From NCBI GenBank assembly GCA_016124495.1, contig WGNP01000004.1, positions 1 to 64,000 of the forward strand: a stretch of 64,000 nucleotides of DNA. The letters run 5' to 3'. Numbering within the stretch: the stretch's first letter is position 1; each line of letters begins with the position of its first letter. Of this stretch, positions 44,867-52,499 are shown piece after piece. The position numbers and the translations under genes were made by a program. Under the pieces are notes generated by a model. The model ran no database searches, had not been told where the DNA came from, and saw only the letters and a program-made list of their open reading frames with translations. This stretch comes from Hyphomonas sp. (GTDB taxonomy: Bacteria; Pseudomonadota; Alphaproteobacteria; Caulobacterales; Hyphomonadaceae).

Positions 44867-45642
44867 GTGACGGGTTCCGGATCGTGGCAAAGGACTATTC
44901 GGCCGCCCGACGTCGCAAAGACGTTCAGGCGCGCAGCCGTCTCCCGCGCAGCAACCGGGTTGTCAAGAATCCAGCGTGCGGGTGCTCCGGGTGAGCGCGC
45001 CTCGTATATTGCCTGTGCCAGCCAGTCGGCGTCTCCCGCGTAGAGTATGGCCGGTGTCTGCCGTGCGAACAGGTAACCGGTATGCCCGCGCATGTGACCG
45101 GGCAGGGGCACAGCCAGCACTTCTCCGTCCCCGAACACATCGCGGGCCGGCCCGAGGCCGAAAGGCGCCGCAACGGATGGAAGTGAGTCAAGCGGCGTCA
45201 GCCGCGCGCGCAGGTCATCCGGCAGCAGCTCCCGGAAAACGCCGTGGCGTGTCCGCCCGAACGGACCGGCTCTGAGAAAGTGATCGAGCGCGCCCGCGTC
45301 GCCGATCAGGCGCGCTTGCGGATAGTCCTTGAGCGCAGAGACATGATCTGCATGCAGATGGGTCAGAAGGATCGTCTGCACGTGAGGAGACCCGCCTGGC
45401 AGCGCTGCAGCCGTCAGCTTCGGGCGCAGGATCCCCGCATAGAGTGCAAGGGGCAGGGAGCGCGCGCCGCGGGTAACCCGCGCGCAGTATCCTGTGTCGA
45501 TGAGGCAGGCGCCTGCGCGCGTGTGATCAAAGCGGCCATAGCGAACAGCAAGATCAATACGCGTCCAGCGCCCGCCACTCAGCACCAGTCGTTCCGGCAC
45601 GCGCACCGCGGCGCTGTTTGGGAAGGAAAGTCCGGTGATCAT
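44863..45642 (-). CDS. MBL-fold hydrolase of the lipid-type cluster
   Basis: 259 residues. The full metal motif THLHADH (His95, His97, Asp99, His100) is followed by PLPGHMRGHTGYLF and YAGDADW, and CLIDTGYC precedes it. The set fits two-zinc quorum-quenching or thioesterase-like MBL hydrolases. The ATG at 45642 overlaps the SDR stop by 4 bases. A role in releasing an acyl product, by thioester or lactone hydrolysis, is inferred from context. Confidence 0.85.
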   Translation of the reverse strand: MITGLSFPNSAAVRVPERLVLSGGRWTRIDLAVRYGRFDHTRAGACLIDTGYCARVTRGARSLPLALYAGILRPKLTAAALPGGSPHVQTILLTHLHADHVSALKDYPQARLIGDAGALDHFLRAGPFGRTRHGVFRELLPDDLRARLTPLDSLPSVAAPFGLGPARDVFGDGEVLAVPLPGHMRGHTGYLFARQTPAILYAGDADWLAQAIYEARSPGAPARWILDNPVAARETAARLNVFATSGGRIVLCHDPEPVT

Positions 45643-46607
45643 GGGCGGCGTCCGAATGTGAGGGCGAGACCCTCCTCAAAGCCGATCCTTGGCGCCCATC
45701 CGAGCTGCTGGCGCGCCGCTGCCAGATCAAGGGTTTGTGTGAATGCAAATAGCCCGGCGCCATAGGCGGTTATGCGCGGCTCGGGCCGCTCCGGATGAAG
45801 ATACGCTGCGGCCTCCAGTGCGCGCGCAGCTGCCAAAACGATGCCGGTCGGCATCGGTCGCCAGCGGACAGTCAGTCCGGCGTGCAGCGCTGCAGAATCT
45901 GCAATCTGGCGCACGGGTAGCGGCTCGCCGCCAGATATATTGAAAATGCACTGTCTCATTCCGGCTGGCGCCGACAACGCCGCGAGGACGGCGCTCACGA
46001 CATCGTCGACATGCGTCAGGTCTGTTTCTGCCCGGCCACCCCGGATTAGCGGCAGCGGTCCTGCCTGAGCCGCGCGTAACAGGCGCGGCAACAAGGCTGT
46101 ATCGCCTGCGCCGTAAATTCCCCGCGGCCTGAGGATCACCGGATCAAGGCCTGTTTCTGCGCGGACAATTCGCTCGGCCTCGCCCTTGGTCGCGGCATAG
46201 GCGTTGACTGGCGTCGGCAATGGCACGTCCTCTTTGACGCCCGGTTGGTCCTGGAATCGAAAATAAAGGCTGGGCGTGGAGATGTGGACGAAGCGTTTCG
46301 CGCCCGCCGCCCTGGCAAACCTGAGGGCAGAGAATGTCCCTCCCACATTCGAGGCATGAAATGCGGCGCGGGGCCCCCAGGCTGAAGACAGCGCTGCGCA
46401 ATGGACCACCGCGCTGAGCTCTCCCGCTTCGCGCGGCGGACCGCCAGCCAGATCATTCCGCACCGTGCGCGCGCCGAGCGCTTCAAGCGCCGCAAGCTTA
46501 CCCTGGTCACGCCCCAGCGCCACAACCGGCTGGCCTTGCGCCAGCAGGCGGCGGCAAATCGCGCCGCCGAGAAACCCGGTCGCACCCGTGATGGCTATGG
46601 CGGCCAC
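45639..46607 (-). CDS. NAD(P)-dependent extended SDR (epimerase/3-beta-HSD/OleD-like)
   Basis: 322 residues. Rossmann motif ITGATGFLGG at the N-terminus, VVHCAALSSAWGP, HISTPSLYF, and the catalytic YAATK (Tyr137, Lys141). The C-terminal part has LRPRGIYGAGD, LTHVDDVVSAVL and FNISGGEPLPV. Extended SDRs of this shape reduce 3-oxo-acyl or 3-oxo-acid groups in Ole-type pathways and act on sterols. Next to a condensing enzyme, reduction of a beta-keto product is the natural guess. Confidence 0.88.
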   Translation of the reverse strand: MAAIAITGATGFLGGAICRRLLAQGQPVVALGRDQGKLAALEALGARTVRNDLAGGPPREAGELSAVVHCAALSSAWGPRAAFHASNVGGTFSALRFARAAGAKRFVHISTPSLYFRFQDQPGVKEDVPLPTPVNAYAATKGEAERIVRAETGLDPVILRPRGIYGAGDTALLPRLLRAAQAGPLPLIRGGRAETDLTHVDDVVSAVLAALSAPAGMRQCIFNISGGEPLPVRQIADSAALHAGLTVRWRPMPTGIVLAAARALEAAAYLHPERPEPRITAYGAGLFAFTQTLDLAAARQQLGWAPRIGFEEGLALTFGRRP

Positions 46608-46611
46608 GGGT

Positions 46612-47658
46612 TCATGTCTCCAGGATTGCCCCGGCGAGCGAAACGCCGGCCGAGGTTCCGATCAGGAGCACGCGCATGCCCGCACGGATCAGGCCTTCGT
46701 TGCGCGCCAGGCACAGCGCCACGGGGATCGACGCAGCCACCTGGTTGCCTATCGTCCGTACCCGGTCGAATACGCGATCAGGTTCAAAGCCGCCGCGCCG
46801 GATGATATGCGCCAGGGCATGCGGGCTTGCCTGATGGGGCACCACAAGGTCAATGTCCGTGCGTCTCAGGCCGGAGGTCTCGAGAAGGCGGTCGAGGAAG
46901 CCCGGCAGGGCAGCGGCGGTGATCCGGTAGAGCGCCTTGCCGTCCATGCGGAAATAGGCGCTGCGCGAGAATGCTTCAGGATCGGCGTGAAAGTCGATGC
47001 CTGTCCCGCCGGCGGCCAGCGTGCAAGCGTCATAGCCATCGGCGAAGGTTTCCATATGGAAGCCGCCGAAGCGTGCGCCGCCCAGCCTTCCGGCGCCTGC
47101 GGCGCTCACCACAAAGGCCGCCGCGCCGTCGCCGAACAGGCCGGCGGCCTCCGGCGCGTCGTGCCAGGGCAGCGCGCGGGAAGCGATTTCCGCCGTCACG
47201 ACCAGAACCTGCCGCGCGCGGCCCGCCGCGATGTGCAGGCCCGCGACATCGAGCGCTACCAGCGCGCTGAGGCAGGTGGCATTGACGTCATAGGCCGGAA
47301 AGTTGAAGGCAGCGCCGCCGAGTTCACGTTTCACCAGGGGTGCTGTCGCCGGGATTGGCTGTCGCCCGACCGAAGCGCCGAAGAGCAGGAGGTCCACGTC
47401 GGCCAGCTTGAGGCCGGCCTCGGCGAGCGCCGCGCGGGCCGCGGCTGCACCGAGCCGCTCCTGGGTTTCGCCCGGGTTGGCGACTGGCCGTGTGGCCACG
47501 CCGCAGACGCCTTCAAGCCAACCGGCTGCCTTGCCAAGCCGGCGATCGATCTCCGACGAATCCAGTGACGCTTCCGGCAACGCCATGCCGATGCCCGAAA
47601 TCGACGGGCTGGTCGAAGGCAGGACCGCAGGGCGCAGGCGCTCAATGTGAGTGAACAT
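46612..47658 (-). CDS. KAS III-like condensing enzyme (thiolase superfamily)
   Basis: 348 residues, first gene of the set. Nucleophile Cys129 in YDVNATCLSAL, His275 in VPHQASPHAL and Asn305 in TIGNQVAASIP form the KAS III triad; GLFGDGAAAFVVS is also typical. The start is ATG 47658, since SISGIGMALPEA is the first strand. No ribosome site precedes the ATG, and a good promoter places the transcript start at the ATG itself. It probably condenses an acyl-CoA or acyl-ACP. Whether it is FabH-like or OleA-like cannot be told here. Confidence 0.9.
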   Translation of the reverse strand: MFTHIERLRPAVLPSTSPSISGIGMALPEASLDSSEIDRRLGKAAGWLEGVCGVATRPVANPGETQERLGAAAARAALAEAGLKLADVDLLLFGASVGRQPIPATAPLVKRELGGAAFNFPAYDVNATCLSALVALDVAGLHIAAGRARQVLVVTAEIASRALPWHDAPEAAGLFGDGAAAFVVSAAGAGRLGGARFGGFHMETFADGYDACTLAAGGTGIDFHADPEAFSRSAYFRMDGKALYRITAAALPGFLDRLLETSGLRRTDIDLVVPHQASPHALAHIIRRGGFEPDRVFDRVRTIGNQVAASIPVALCLARNEGLIRAGMRVLLIGTSAGVSLAGAILET

Positions 47659-47664
47659 TTACGT

Positions 47665-47693
47665 AGTATAATACGCTTTGTAGTCGCTGACAA
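47665..47693 (-). promoter_or_regulatory. Promoter of the KAS III gene set, likely leaderless
   Basis: On the minus strand -35 TTGTCA (47688-47693) and -10 TATACT (47665-47670) are separated by exactly 17 bases. Six bases follow before the ATG at 47658, so the first transcribed base would be at or next to the A of the ATG. No Shine-Dalgarno sequence is present, which agrees with a leaderless mRNA. Confidence 0.65.
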
Positions 47694-47758
47694 GCTGGCA
47701 TGTCCTGCCTGGGCCCGAAATCGGGCCAAAGCCACGCTTCCGGGAATGGGGCTGGGCT

Positions 47759-48989
47759 TCAGGTCAACGAAAGGCGTAGCTCGCGCAAACTCACGAAGCC
47801 GATGGTTGGCTGGCCGCGTGCCGCGGGTGCGGCGATCGGTGTCCGCGGGTGGAGCGACGGCAGCGTGCGAAGCGTGGCCTCGATCTCGAGACGGGTGAGC
47901 GGCGCGCCGAGTCAGGCATGTATGCCCCCGCCGAACAAGACGTGATCGCGCCGGCCGCCCCGAATCCGGAAGGCATGCAGGTCCTCAAACGCCGCCGGAT
48001 CGCGGTTAGCCGCGAGCAGCGACAGCACGACCGCCGCGCGGCGCTTTACCGGGCAACCCAGTATCTCCGGGTCCGCGGCAACATAGCGTGCTGCAATCGC
48101 GACCGGCGGTCCGTCGCGCCGATTTTTTTCCGTACCCGGAACAGCAAGGTCCGGGTCTGCCACCAGCGCCGCCCATCCCTACGGATGGCAGAGCAGGGTA
48201 AGCAGGCCATTGCAGAGCACATCCGCCGAGGTGAGATTGCCGGCCAGCAGGCTCAGCAGCACGAACGTCGAGATTTCGGCATCGGCGAGTGTCGATTCCG
48301 TCTCGCTTTCGGCGTGTACGATCGCCGACAACAGGTCTTCGCCGGGCCTCGCCCGCCGCTGCGCAACGGCATCAGCGAAATACGTATCCAGGCCCGCAAA
48401 CGCAGCCAGCTGTCGCCGGTCCTCGCCTGGCGAGCGCAGCGGATTGAACACGGAGATCAGGTCGCGCGACCATTGCCGCAATTGCGGCACGACGGCGCGC
48501 GGAAGGCCCAGCATGTTGCCGGTCACTTAGATGGGGATAGGCGCAGCATACTCGGAGACGAAATCGAAGTCCGGCTTCTGCGCCGCCTCCGCAAGCCGGC
48601 GCGCCGCAATCGCTTTGATCTCCGCGCGAACGCCTGTGAGACGCGGCTGCGCACGCGCTGGTGCGGCGTGCAGCCGCGATAGAGCAGGTTGCCGTGCGGC
48701 CCGTCCTGCATCACGGCGGCGGGCGCAAAGGCGCGGGCGAGGGAGCCGGGCGGCATGGCGCGCGGATCGGGCCGGTAGCTGGCGTCCGCGAAGATCGCGC
48801 GCAGTCCTCGATCTGCATGAGATACGGCCCTGTGGGCGCTTCCAGGAAAGGCGCATGCGTATGAATGTGGCGCGGCGCGTCCTGCCGCAGCCGGTCCGGC
48901 ATCGGATGCGGATCACGCAGGAATTCGGGATTGAGCCCGGTCACTTCATACCCGTCGGGCCAGGGCTGGAGTTCTGCATCGCTCCTCAA
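47759..48989 (-). pseudogene. Decayed cytochrome P450 gene
   Basis: Reads from TTG 48989 (LNPEFLRDPHPMPDRL) through AIFADASYRPDPRAM and LLYRGCTPHQRVRSRVSQAF to the I helix LLAGNLTSADVLCNGLL, K helix ExxR, AANRDPAAF, HVLFGGGIHA, then LGAPLTRLEIEATLRTLPSL and a stop at 47759. It is broken by frameshifts near 48805 and 48630 and by in-frame stops TAA 48527-48529, TAG 48179-48181 and TGA 47912-47914. The TGA sits where the heme-ligand cysteine (TGC) belongs. It lies upstream of, and in the same direction as, the lipid-type cluster, which it may once have served. Confidence 0.85.
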
Positions 48990-49066
48990 TCCTCGCGCCT
49001 AAAGTCCCTTAAATACAAGCAGAGATTGTATTTTGGATTCGGGGCCGTTCCCAACCGGCCTGCCGC

Positions 49067-49107
49067 TTGACACTTCGGCAGTCATCAATTACTTTGCATT
49101 TCAAAGT
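49067..49107 (+). promoter_or_regulatory. Promoter with overlapping palindromic operator
   Basis: -35 TTGACA (49067-49072) and -10 TACTTT (49090-49095) are 17 bases apart. The inverted repeat ACTTTG-CATTT-CAAAGT (49091-49107) covers the -10 box and the predicted start point, a classic repressor site. AGGAGA follows just before the ATG at 49126. The wHTH regulator encoded downstream is the obvious candidate to bind it. Confidence 0.65.
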
Positions 49108-49125
49108 GCTTTATAGGAGATAAAA

Positions 49126-49749
49126 ATGGCATCCCCCGGAACCCTCTCGAGTGACCTCGCCTACGTTCGTGACCTCGCCGAAGCCGGCCAGAACGCACCG
49201 CTGCTCGGCGGACGCTTTCTGACCTGGTGGGGCGGCCTGATGACGGTCGCCTATGTCGGCCATTTTCTGATCGCTACGGACTCGGTCGGCATTGGCCCGG
49301 AATCGCTCTGGCTTTGGTGGGTCCCGATCTCCCTGCTTGGAGGCGCGGGCCAATTTTTGCTGCAGCATTTCATTCGCTCGAAGCCCGGCGTGTCTTCGAC
49401 AGGTAACCGCGTCCAGTCGATCGTCTGGATGAGCGCGGGCTTTGTCCTCTTCGCGTTCTTCATGGGCGTGATCGGGCGCATCCTGTTCTTCGATGGAGGT
49501 TATGAAGGCTTCTACTGGTCGGTGCCTATGGTGATCGGCCTCTACGGCCTCGGTCAGTTTGTGACCGGGCTGATCGCGGGCAATGGCGCGCTGAAGTTCG
49601 CCGGTATCGCGGCGTTTGCAGGCACCACGGCTGGCGTGGTCCTGTCGGATTCGGAATATGTCTGGCTGGCCGGCGCTGCAGTTGCCTTCCTTGCCGTCTG
49701 CGTACCGGGGCTCATGCTGATGCGCCGCGAACCGGCCACCACGGTCTGA
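49126..49749 (+). CDS. Hypothetical polytopic membrane protein
   Basis: 207 residues with a strong ribosome site (AGGAGA). Six hydrophobic segments are visible (for example LMTVAYVGHFLIA, LWWVPISLLGGAGQFLL, IVWMSAGFVLFAFFMGVIG, VIGLYGLGQFVTGLIA and AGAAVAFLAVCVPGLML). No transport or enzyme motif recognised. It is co-transcribed with the winged-helix regulator 12 bases downstream, a pairing common for small repressor-controlled membrane proteins. Confidence 0.8.
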   Translation: MASPGTLSSDLAYVRDLAEAGQNAPLLGGRFLTWWGGLMTVAYVGHFLIATDSVGIGPESLWLWWVPISLLGGAGQFLLQHFIRSKPGVSSTGNRVQSIVWMSAGFVLFAFFMGVIGRILFFDGGYEGFYWSVPMVIGLYGLGQFVTGLIAGNGALKFAGIAAFAGTTAGVVLSDSEYVWLAGAAVAFLAVCVPGLMLMRREPATTV

Positions 49750-49761
49750 GAGGCAGCGCGC

Positions 49762-50073
49762 GTGAGCGAGGACAATCCCTTCGACCATAATGATATCGAT
49801 GACGTCATCCACGGCCGCCTGCGTCTCGGCGTCATGGCCTACCTGTCGGCCGCGAGTCCCGCCATCTTCGGCGAACTGCGTGACAAGGTCGGCGCTACCG
49901 ACGGCAACCTGTCGACTCACCTGAAGAAGCTGGAAGAGGCAGGTTACGTCACCCAGGAAAAGCGCTTCGTTGGCAAAAAGCCGCAGACGCGCGTCTTCCT
50001 GACAGACAAGGGCCGCAAGGCCTGGATACTCTGGATCCAGCGGATGGAAGCCATAATGCGGGCGGCAGAATGA
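49762..50073 (+). CDS. Winged-helix transcriptional regulator (HTH_34/MarR-like)
   Basis: 103 residues from GTG 49762. DVIHGRLRLGVMAYLSAAS, then FGELRDKVGATDGNLSTHLKKLEEAGYVTQEKRFVGKKPQTRVFLTDKGRKAW give the helix-turn-helix and wing of the PF13601-type group. It probably represses its own operon through the palindrome at 49091-49107. No ligand domain is present. Confidence 0.88.
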   Translation: MSEDNPFDHNDIDDVIHGRLRLGVMAYLSAASPAIFGELRDKVGATDGNLSTHLKKLEEAGYVTQEKRFVGKKPQTRVFLTDKGRKAWILWIQRMEAIMRAAE

Positions 50074-50126
50074 GGATCACGGCGAGTTGAGTTGAACCAC
50101 CGGGCCTGCCTGTGCGTATTGCAGGC

Positions 50127-50636
50127 ATGACCCAGTTAATCTTCTCCCGCCGCCTCTTTCTCGCCTCCGGCGCCACGGCCGTTCTCGCCGCCTGCTCCGG
50201 CGGCACACCCAAGGCCAGCGCCTCCACCCCGTCGCAGTTTACCGATGACGAATGGCGCGCGCTCAGGGAAGAAGACTGGAAAACCCGTCTGTCTCCCGCA
50301 GCCTTCGCCGTGCTGCGCAAGCACGACACCGAACGTCCGTTCACCTCGCCTCTCAACGATGAAAAACGCGCCGGTACTTTCCACTGCGCGGGCTGCGACC
50401 TTGCGCTCTTCTTATCCGACGTGAAGTTCGACAGCGGCACCGGCTGGCCGAGTTTCTGGGACTTTATTCCGGGCACGCTCGGCACCAGCATTGACCGCAA
50501 GCTCTTCATCGCGCGCACGGAGTATCACTGCGCCCGCTGCCTCGGCCATCAGGGCCACGTCTTCGAGGACGGCCCGGCGCCGACCGGCCTGCGGTACTGC
50601 AATAACGGTGTCGCGCTGACGTTCAAACCCGCCTGA
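50127..50636 (+). CDS. msrB: Exported peptide-methionine (R)-S-oxide reductase
   Basis: 169 residues from ATG 50127 (a GTG at 50112 is possible). The N-terminus SRRLFLASGATAVLAAC combines a twin-arginine-type pair with a lipobox, so the enzyme is probably an exported lipoprotein. Both zinc pairs (CAGC, CARC), FDSGTGWPSFWDF, TEYHCARCLGHQGHVFEDG and the catalytic Cys in GLRYCNNGVALTF are present. It repairs oxidised methionine in envelope proteins. Confidence 0.93.
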   Translation: MTQLIFSRRLFLASGATAVLAACSGGTPKASASTPSQFTDDEWRALREEDWKTRLSPAAFAVLRKHDTERPFTSPLNDEKRAGTFHCAGCDLALFLSDVKFDSGTGWPSFWDFIPGTLGTSIDRKLFIARTEYHCARCLGHQGHVFEDGPAPTGLRYCNNGVALTFKPA

Positions 50637-50677
50637 TGGAACTCCCCCTCGCCGTCCAGGCGAGGGGGGAAATCCAA

Positions 50678-51070
50678 TCAGTAGAAGATCGACGCCGCCA
50701 GGAAGGCGAAGAAGAAGCCGATTGCATAAAGCGCAACGCTGAGTCCCCAGACAATCCAGCTGACCTGCCGTGCCCGCGCGCAGGCGGCTGCCTGCGCCTT
50801 GTCAGCCGGGCAGGGCAGGCTGCGCGCGTGCCATTGCCAGGCGCCCGAGATGAGCAGCAGCACGCCTGCCACGCCAAACACCAGCGTCTTGTTCCTGCCA
50901 AGCCACACCAGCTGTGGCACCGCTTCGATCAGCCCCGCCATCACGGCCCCGGCCCCAAGGCTGACCAGCAGCGCCGGCAGGGCGCAGCAGATCAGCGTGC
51001 CGGTGGACGTGAACAGCGAGAGAAACGCCGGCAGCGTACTCGGTGGGCGGATTTCATCCGTGTCCGTCAT
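50678..51070 (-). CDS. MerT-like metal transport membrane protein
   Basis: 130 residues with three to four membrane segments. The vicinal cysteines in TGTLICCALPALLVSLGAG correspond to the first-helix CC pair of MerT; a second pair of Cys (LPCPADKAQAAACARA) lies in a loop. It overlaps the MerP-like gene start-to-stop (51067-51070). No merR or merA is nearby, so the metal may not be mercury. Confidence 0.78.
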   Translation of the reverse strand: MTDTDEIRPPSTLPAFLSLFTSTGTLICCALPALLVSLGAGAVMAGLIEAVPQLVWLGRNKTLVFGVAGVLLLISGAWQWHARSLPCPADKAQAAACARARQVSWIVWGLSVALYAIGFFFAFLAASIFY

Positions 51071-51402
51071 TTCGCGACGTTCCGGTCAACCGAGACCAGA
51101 GAGTATCCGGCCTTGCGGATCAGTTTCTCGAGGGCGGCGTCGTCCAGCGATTTGCCGGGCTTCAGGTCAACGCGGACCTGTCCCTTGGAGAGGTCGACAT
51201 GGACTTTCTGCACGGCCTCGTCCTTGCCGACGATCTTGCGGATCGACTGGGCGCAGAAGTCGCACACGAGGCCGTTCACTTTGGCCATCAGGATTTCGCC
51301 GGGTGCAGGTTCGGCCATGGCGGACGTCTCCGGAGAGGCAAGAGCAGCTGGCGTCGTCATCGAAACCGCTGCGGCGAGAGCGAGAGTTTTCAGGAGTTTC
51401 AT
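51067..51402 (-). CDS. Periplasmic heavy-metal-associated (HMA/MerP-like) protein
   Basis: 111 residues with a signal peptide (TLALAAAVSMTTPAALA). The HMA fold is visible as MAKVNGLVCDFCAQSIRKIV, with CxxC in the form CDFC rather than the usual Met-Thr-Cys context, then VQKVHVDLSKGQVRVDL and LEKLIRKAGYSL. It binds a soft metal in the periplasm and would pass it to the adjacent MerT-like protein. Confidence 0.85.
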   Translation of the reverse strand: MKLLKTLALAAAVSMTTPAALASPETSAMAEPAPGEILMAKVNGLVCDFCAQSIRKIVGKDEAVQKVHVDLSKGQVRVDLKPGKSLDDAALEKLIRKAGYSLVSVDRNVAK

Positions 51403-51429
51403 GAGATTGATCCTTTGAGAATGAGTGTA

Positions 51430-52065
51430 TCAGAAGCGCCAGGTCCAGTTGAGCAGGAATTCTTCCTCCTCAAGCGTGTAGCCGGCCTCGATGAGCAAGG
51501 GGCCCTTGAAGAAGCGCAGCAGCGGCGTCACCGTCACAGGCTCTTCCGCCTCCGGATGGTTTTCCACCTGAACCATGGCCCAGGTATGAAGTTCGCCGAA
51601 CTCCGCCACATACGGCGCAACGCCCAGCCGGGCGGCGTGCGAAAGACTTTCATCCGCGCCGAAGTCGCGTGCGCGTACGTCATAGGAGACGAACACCCGC
51701 CGGGTTTCCCAGTCAGCGGTAACGCCCGCAAAACTGCCGGGTTCAGTCTCTCCGCCTTCGAAGGGGTCAACGGCGCCTGCGCCGAGCATCAGGTAAAGAT
51801 TGCCCTGGCTCGCCGGCGCGTTCCAGCGCCCGGCAAGCCGGGTGTACTGGAGGCCGGTGAAAGTCTGATCCATTTCCTGGTTCTGCTCGACATAGAGGCC
51901 AACGGAATCGGTTGGGGTCGGCGAGTAGTGGACGTGCAGGGACGAGTACATCCCGTTATTGTCCTGCATCAGGGTCCAGCCGCCCGCATAGGAGACGGGC
52001 CGGGCGCTGGCAGGCGCGGCAAGGGCTGCGAGGGCAAGCCCTGCAGCAAAGTATCGAGGGGGCAT
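51430..52065 (-). CDS. Hypothetical outer-membrane-barrel-like protein in the metal operon
   Basis: 211 residues with a signal peptide (GLALAALAAPASA). Alternating polar and aromatic strands (GGWTLMQDNNGMYSSLHVHY, RRVFVSYDVRA) and a terminal Phe (LLNWTWRF) point to a small beta-barrel or surface protein. It is transcribed with the MerP/MerT-like genes. No named family recognised. Confidence 0.75.
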   Translation of the reverse strand: MPPRYFAAGLALAALAAPASARPVSYAGGWTLMQDNNGMYSSLHVHYSPTPTDSVGLYVEQNQEMDQTFTGLQYTRLAGRWNAPASQGNLYLMLGAGAVDPFEGGETEPGSFAGVTADWETRRVFVSYDVRARDFGADESLSHAARLGVAPYVAEFGELHTWAMVQVENHPEAEEPVTVTPLLRFFKGPLLIEAGYTLEEEEFLLNWTWRF

Positions 52066-52109
52066 GATGCCGGTCCTTTGTTCGAAGTTGATCCAACGTC
52101 TGCGCAGGA

Positions 52110-52454
52110 TCAGGCTTTCGGCGGACGGGGCTCCGGAACGACGGTGCGCGAGGCGGTCCGTGCCTCCAGCGGGAAGTCAGGCGCTTGGGCGAACACAAAT
52201 ACGTTGGCCGCGGGTAATGCAGGTGACGGCAAGGCCGTCAGCACAGCCGGGCAGCAGCAGTTGGTGTCCGTATCCGGATGGTCCGGAGCTGCGGGTTCAG
52301 ACGCCGCCATCATGTCGCAATGGGCATGGGCGTCGGCACGGGCTGCAGCCTCCGCTGGCTGGCGTTCCATGCTGCACGGTCCGGCGTGCGCCGACAGGCC
52401 GCCGGCTGCGATCAGCCAGATACCAAGACACAGGAGGAGGGCTCGTTTCACCAT
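52110..52454 (-). CDS. His/Cys-rich periplasmic protein, first gene of the metal operon
   Basis: 114 residues with a signal peptide ending near AGGLSAHA. The mature part is rich in potential metal ligands (ADAHAHCDMMAA, HPDTDTNCCCPA) and ends in a proline-rich tail. Together with the next three genes on the minus strand it suggests a copper- or soft-metal-response operon. Function inferred from composition only. Confidence 0.65.
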   Translation of the reverse strand: MVKRALLLCLGIWLIAAGGLSAHAGPCSMERQPAEAAARADAHAHCDMMAASEPAAPDHPDTDTNCCCPAVLTALPSPALPAANVFVFAQAPDFPLEARTASRTVVPEPRPPKA

Positions 52455-52499
52455 CTGGGCTGAAATTGGCCCTTCACCCGCTTCCGGTCAATGACCGCG

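Noticed and set aside
47912-47914. TGA at the P450 heme-cysteine site as a selenocysteine codon
   Set aside because: The gene also carries TAA and TAG stops and two frameshifts, and no SECIS-like hairpin was recognised just after the TGA. Decay is the simpler reading.
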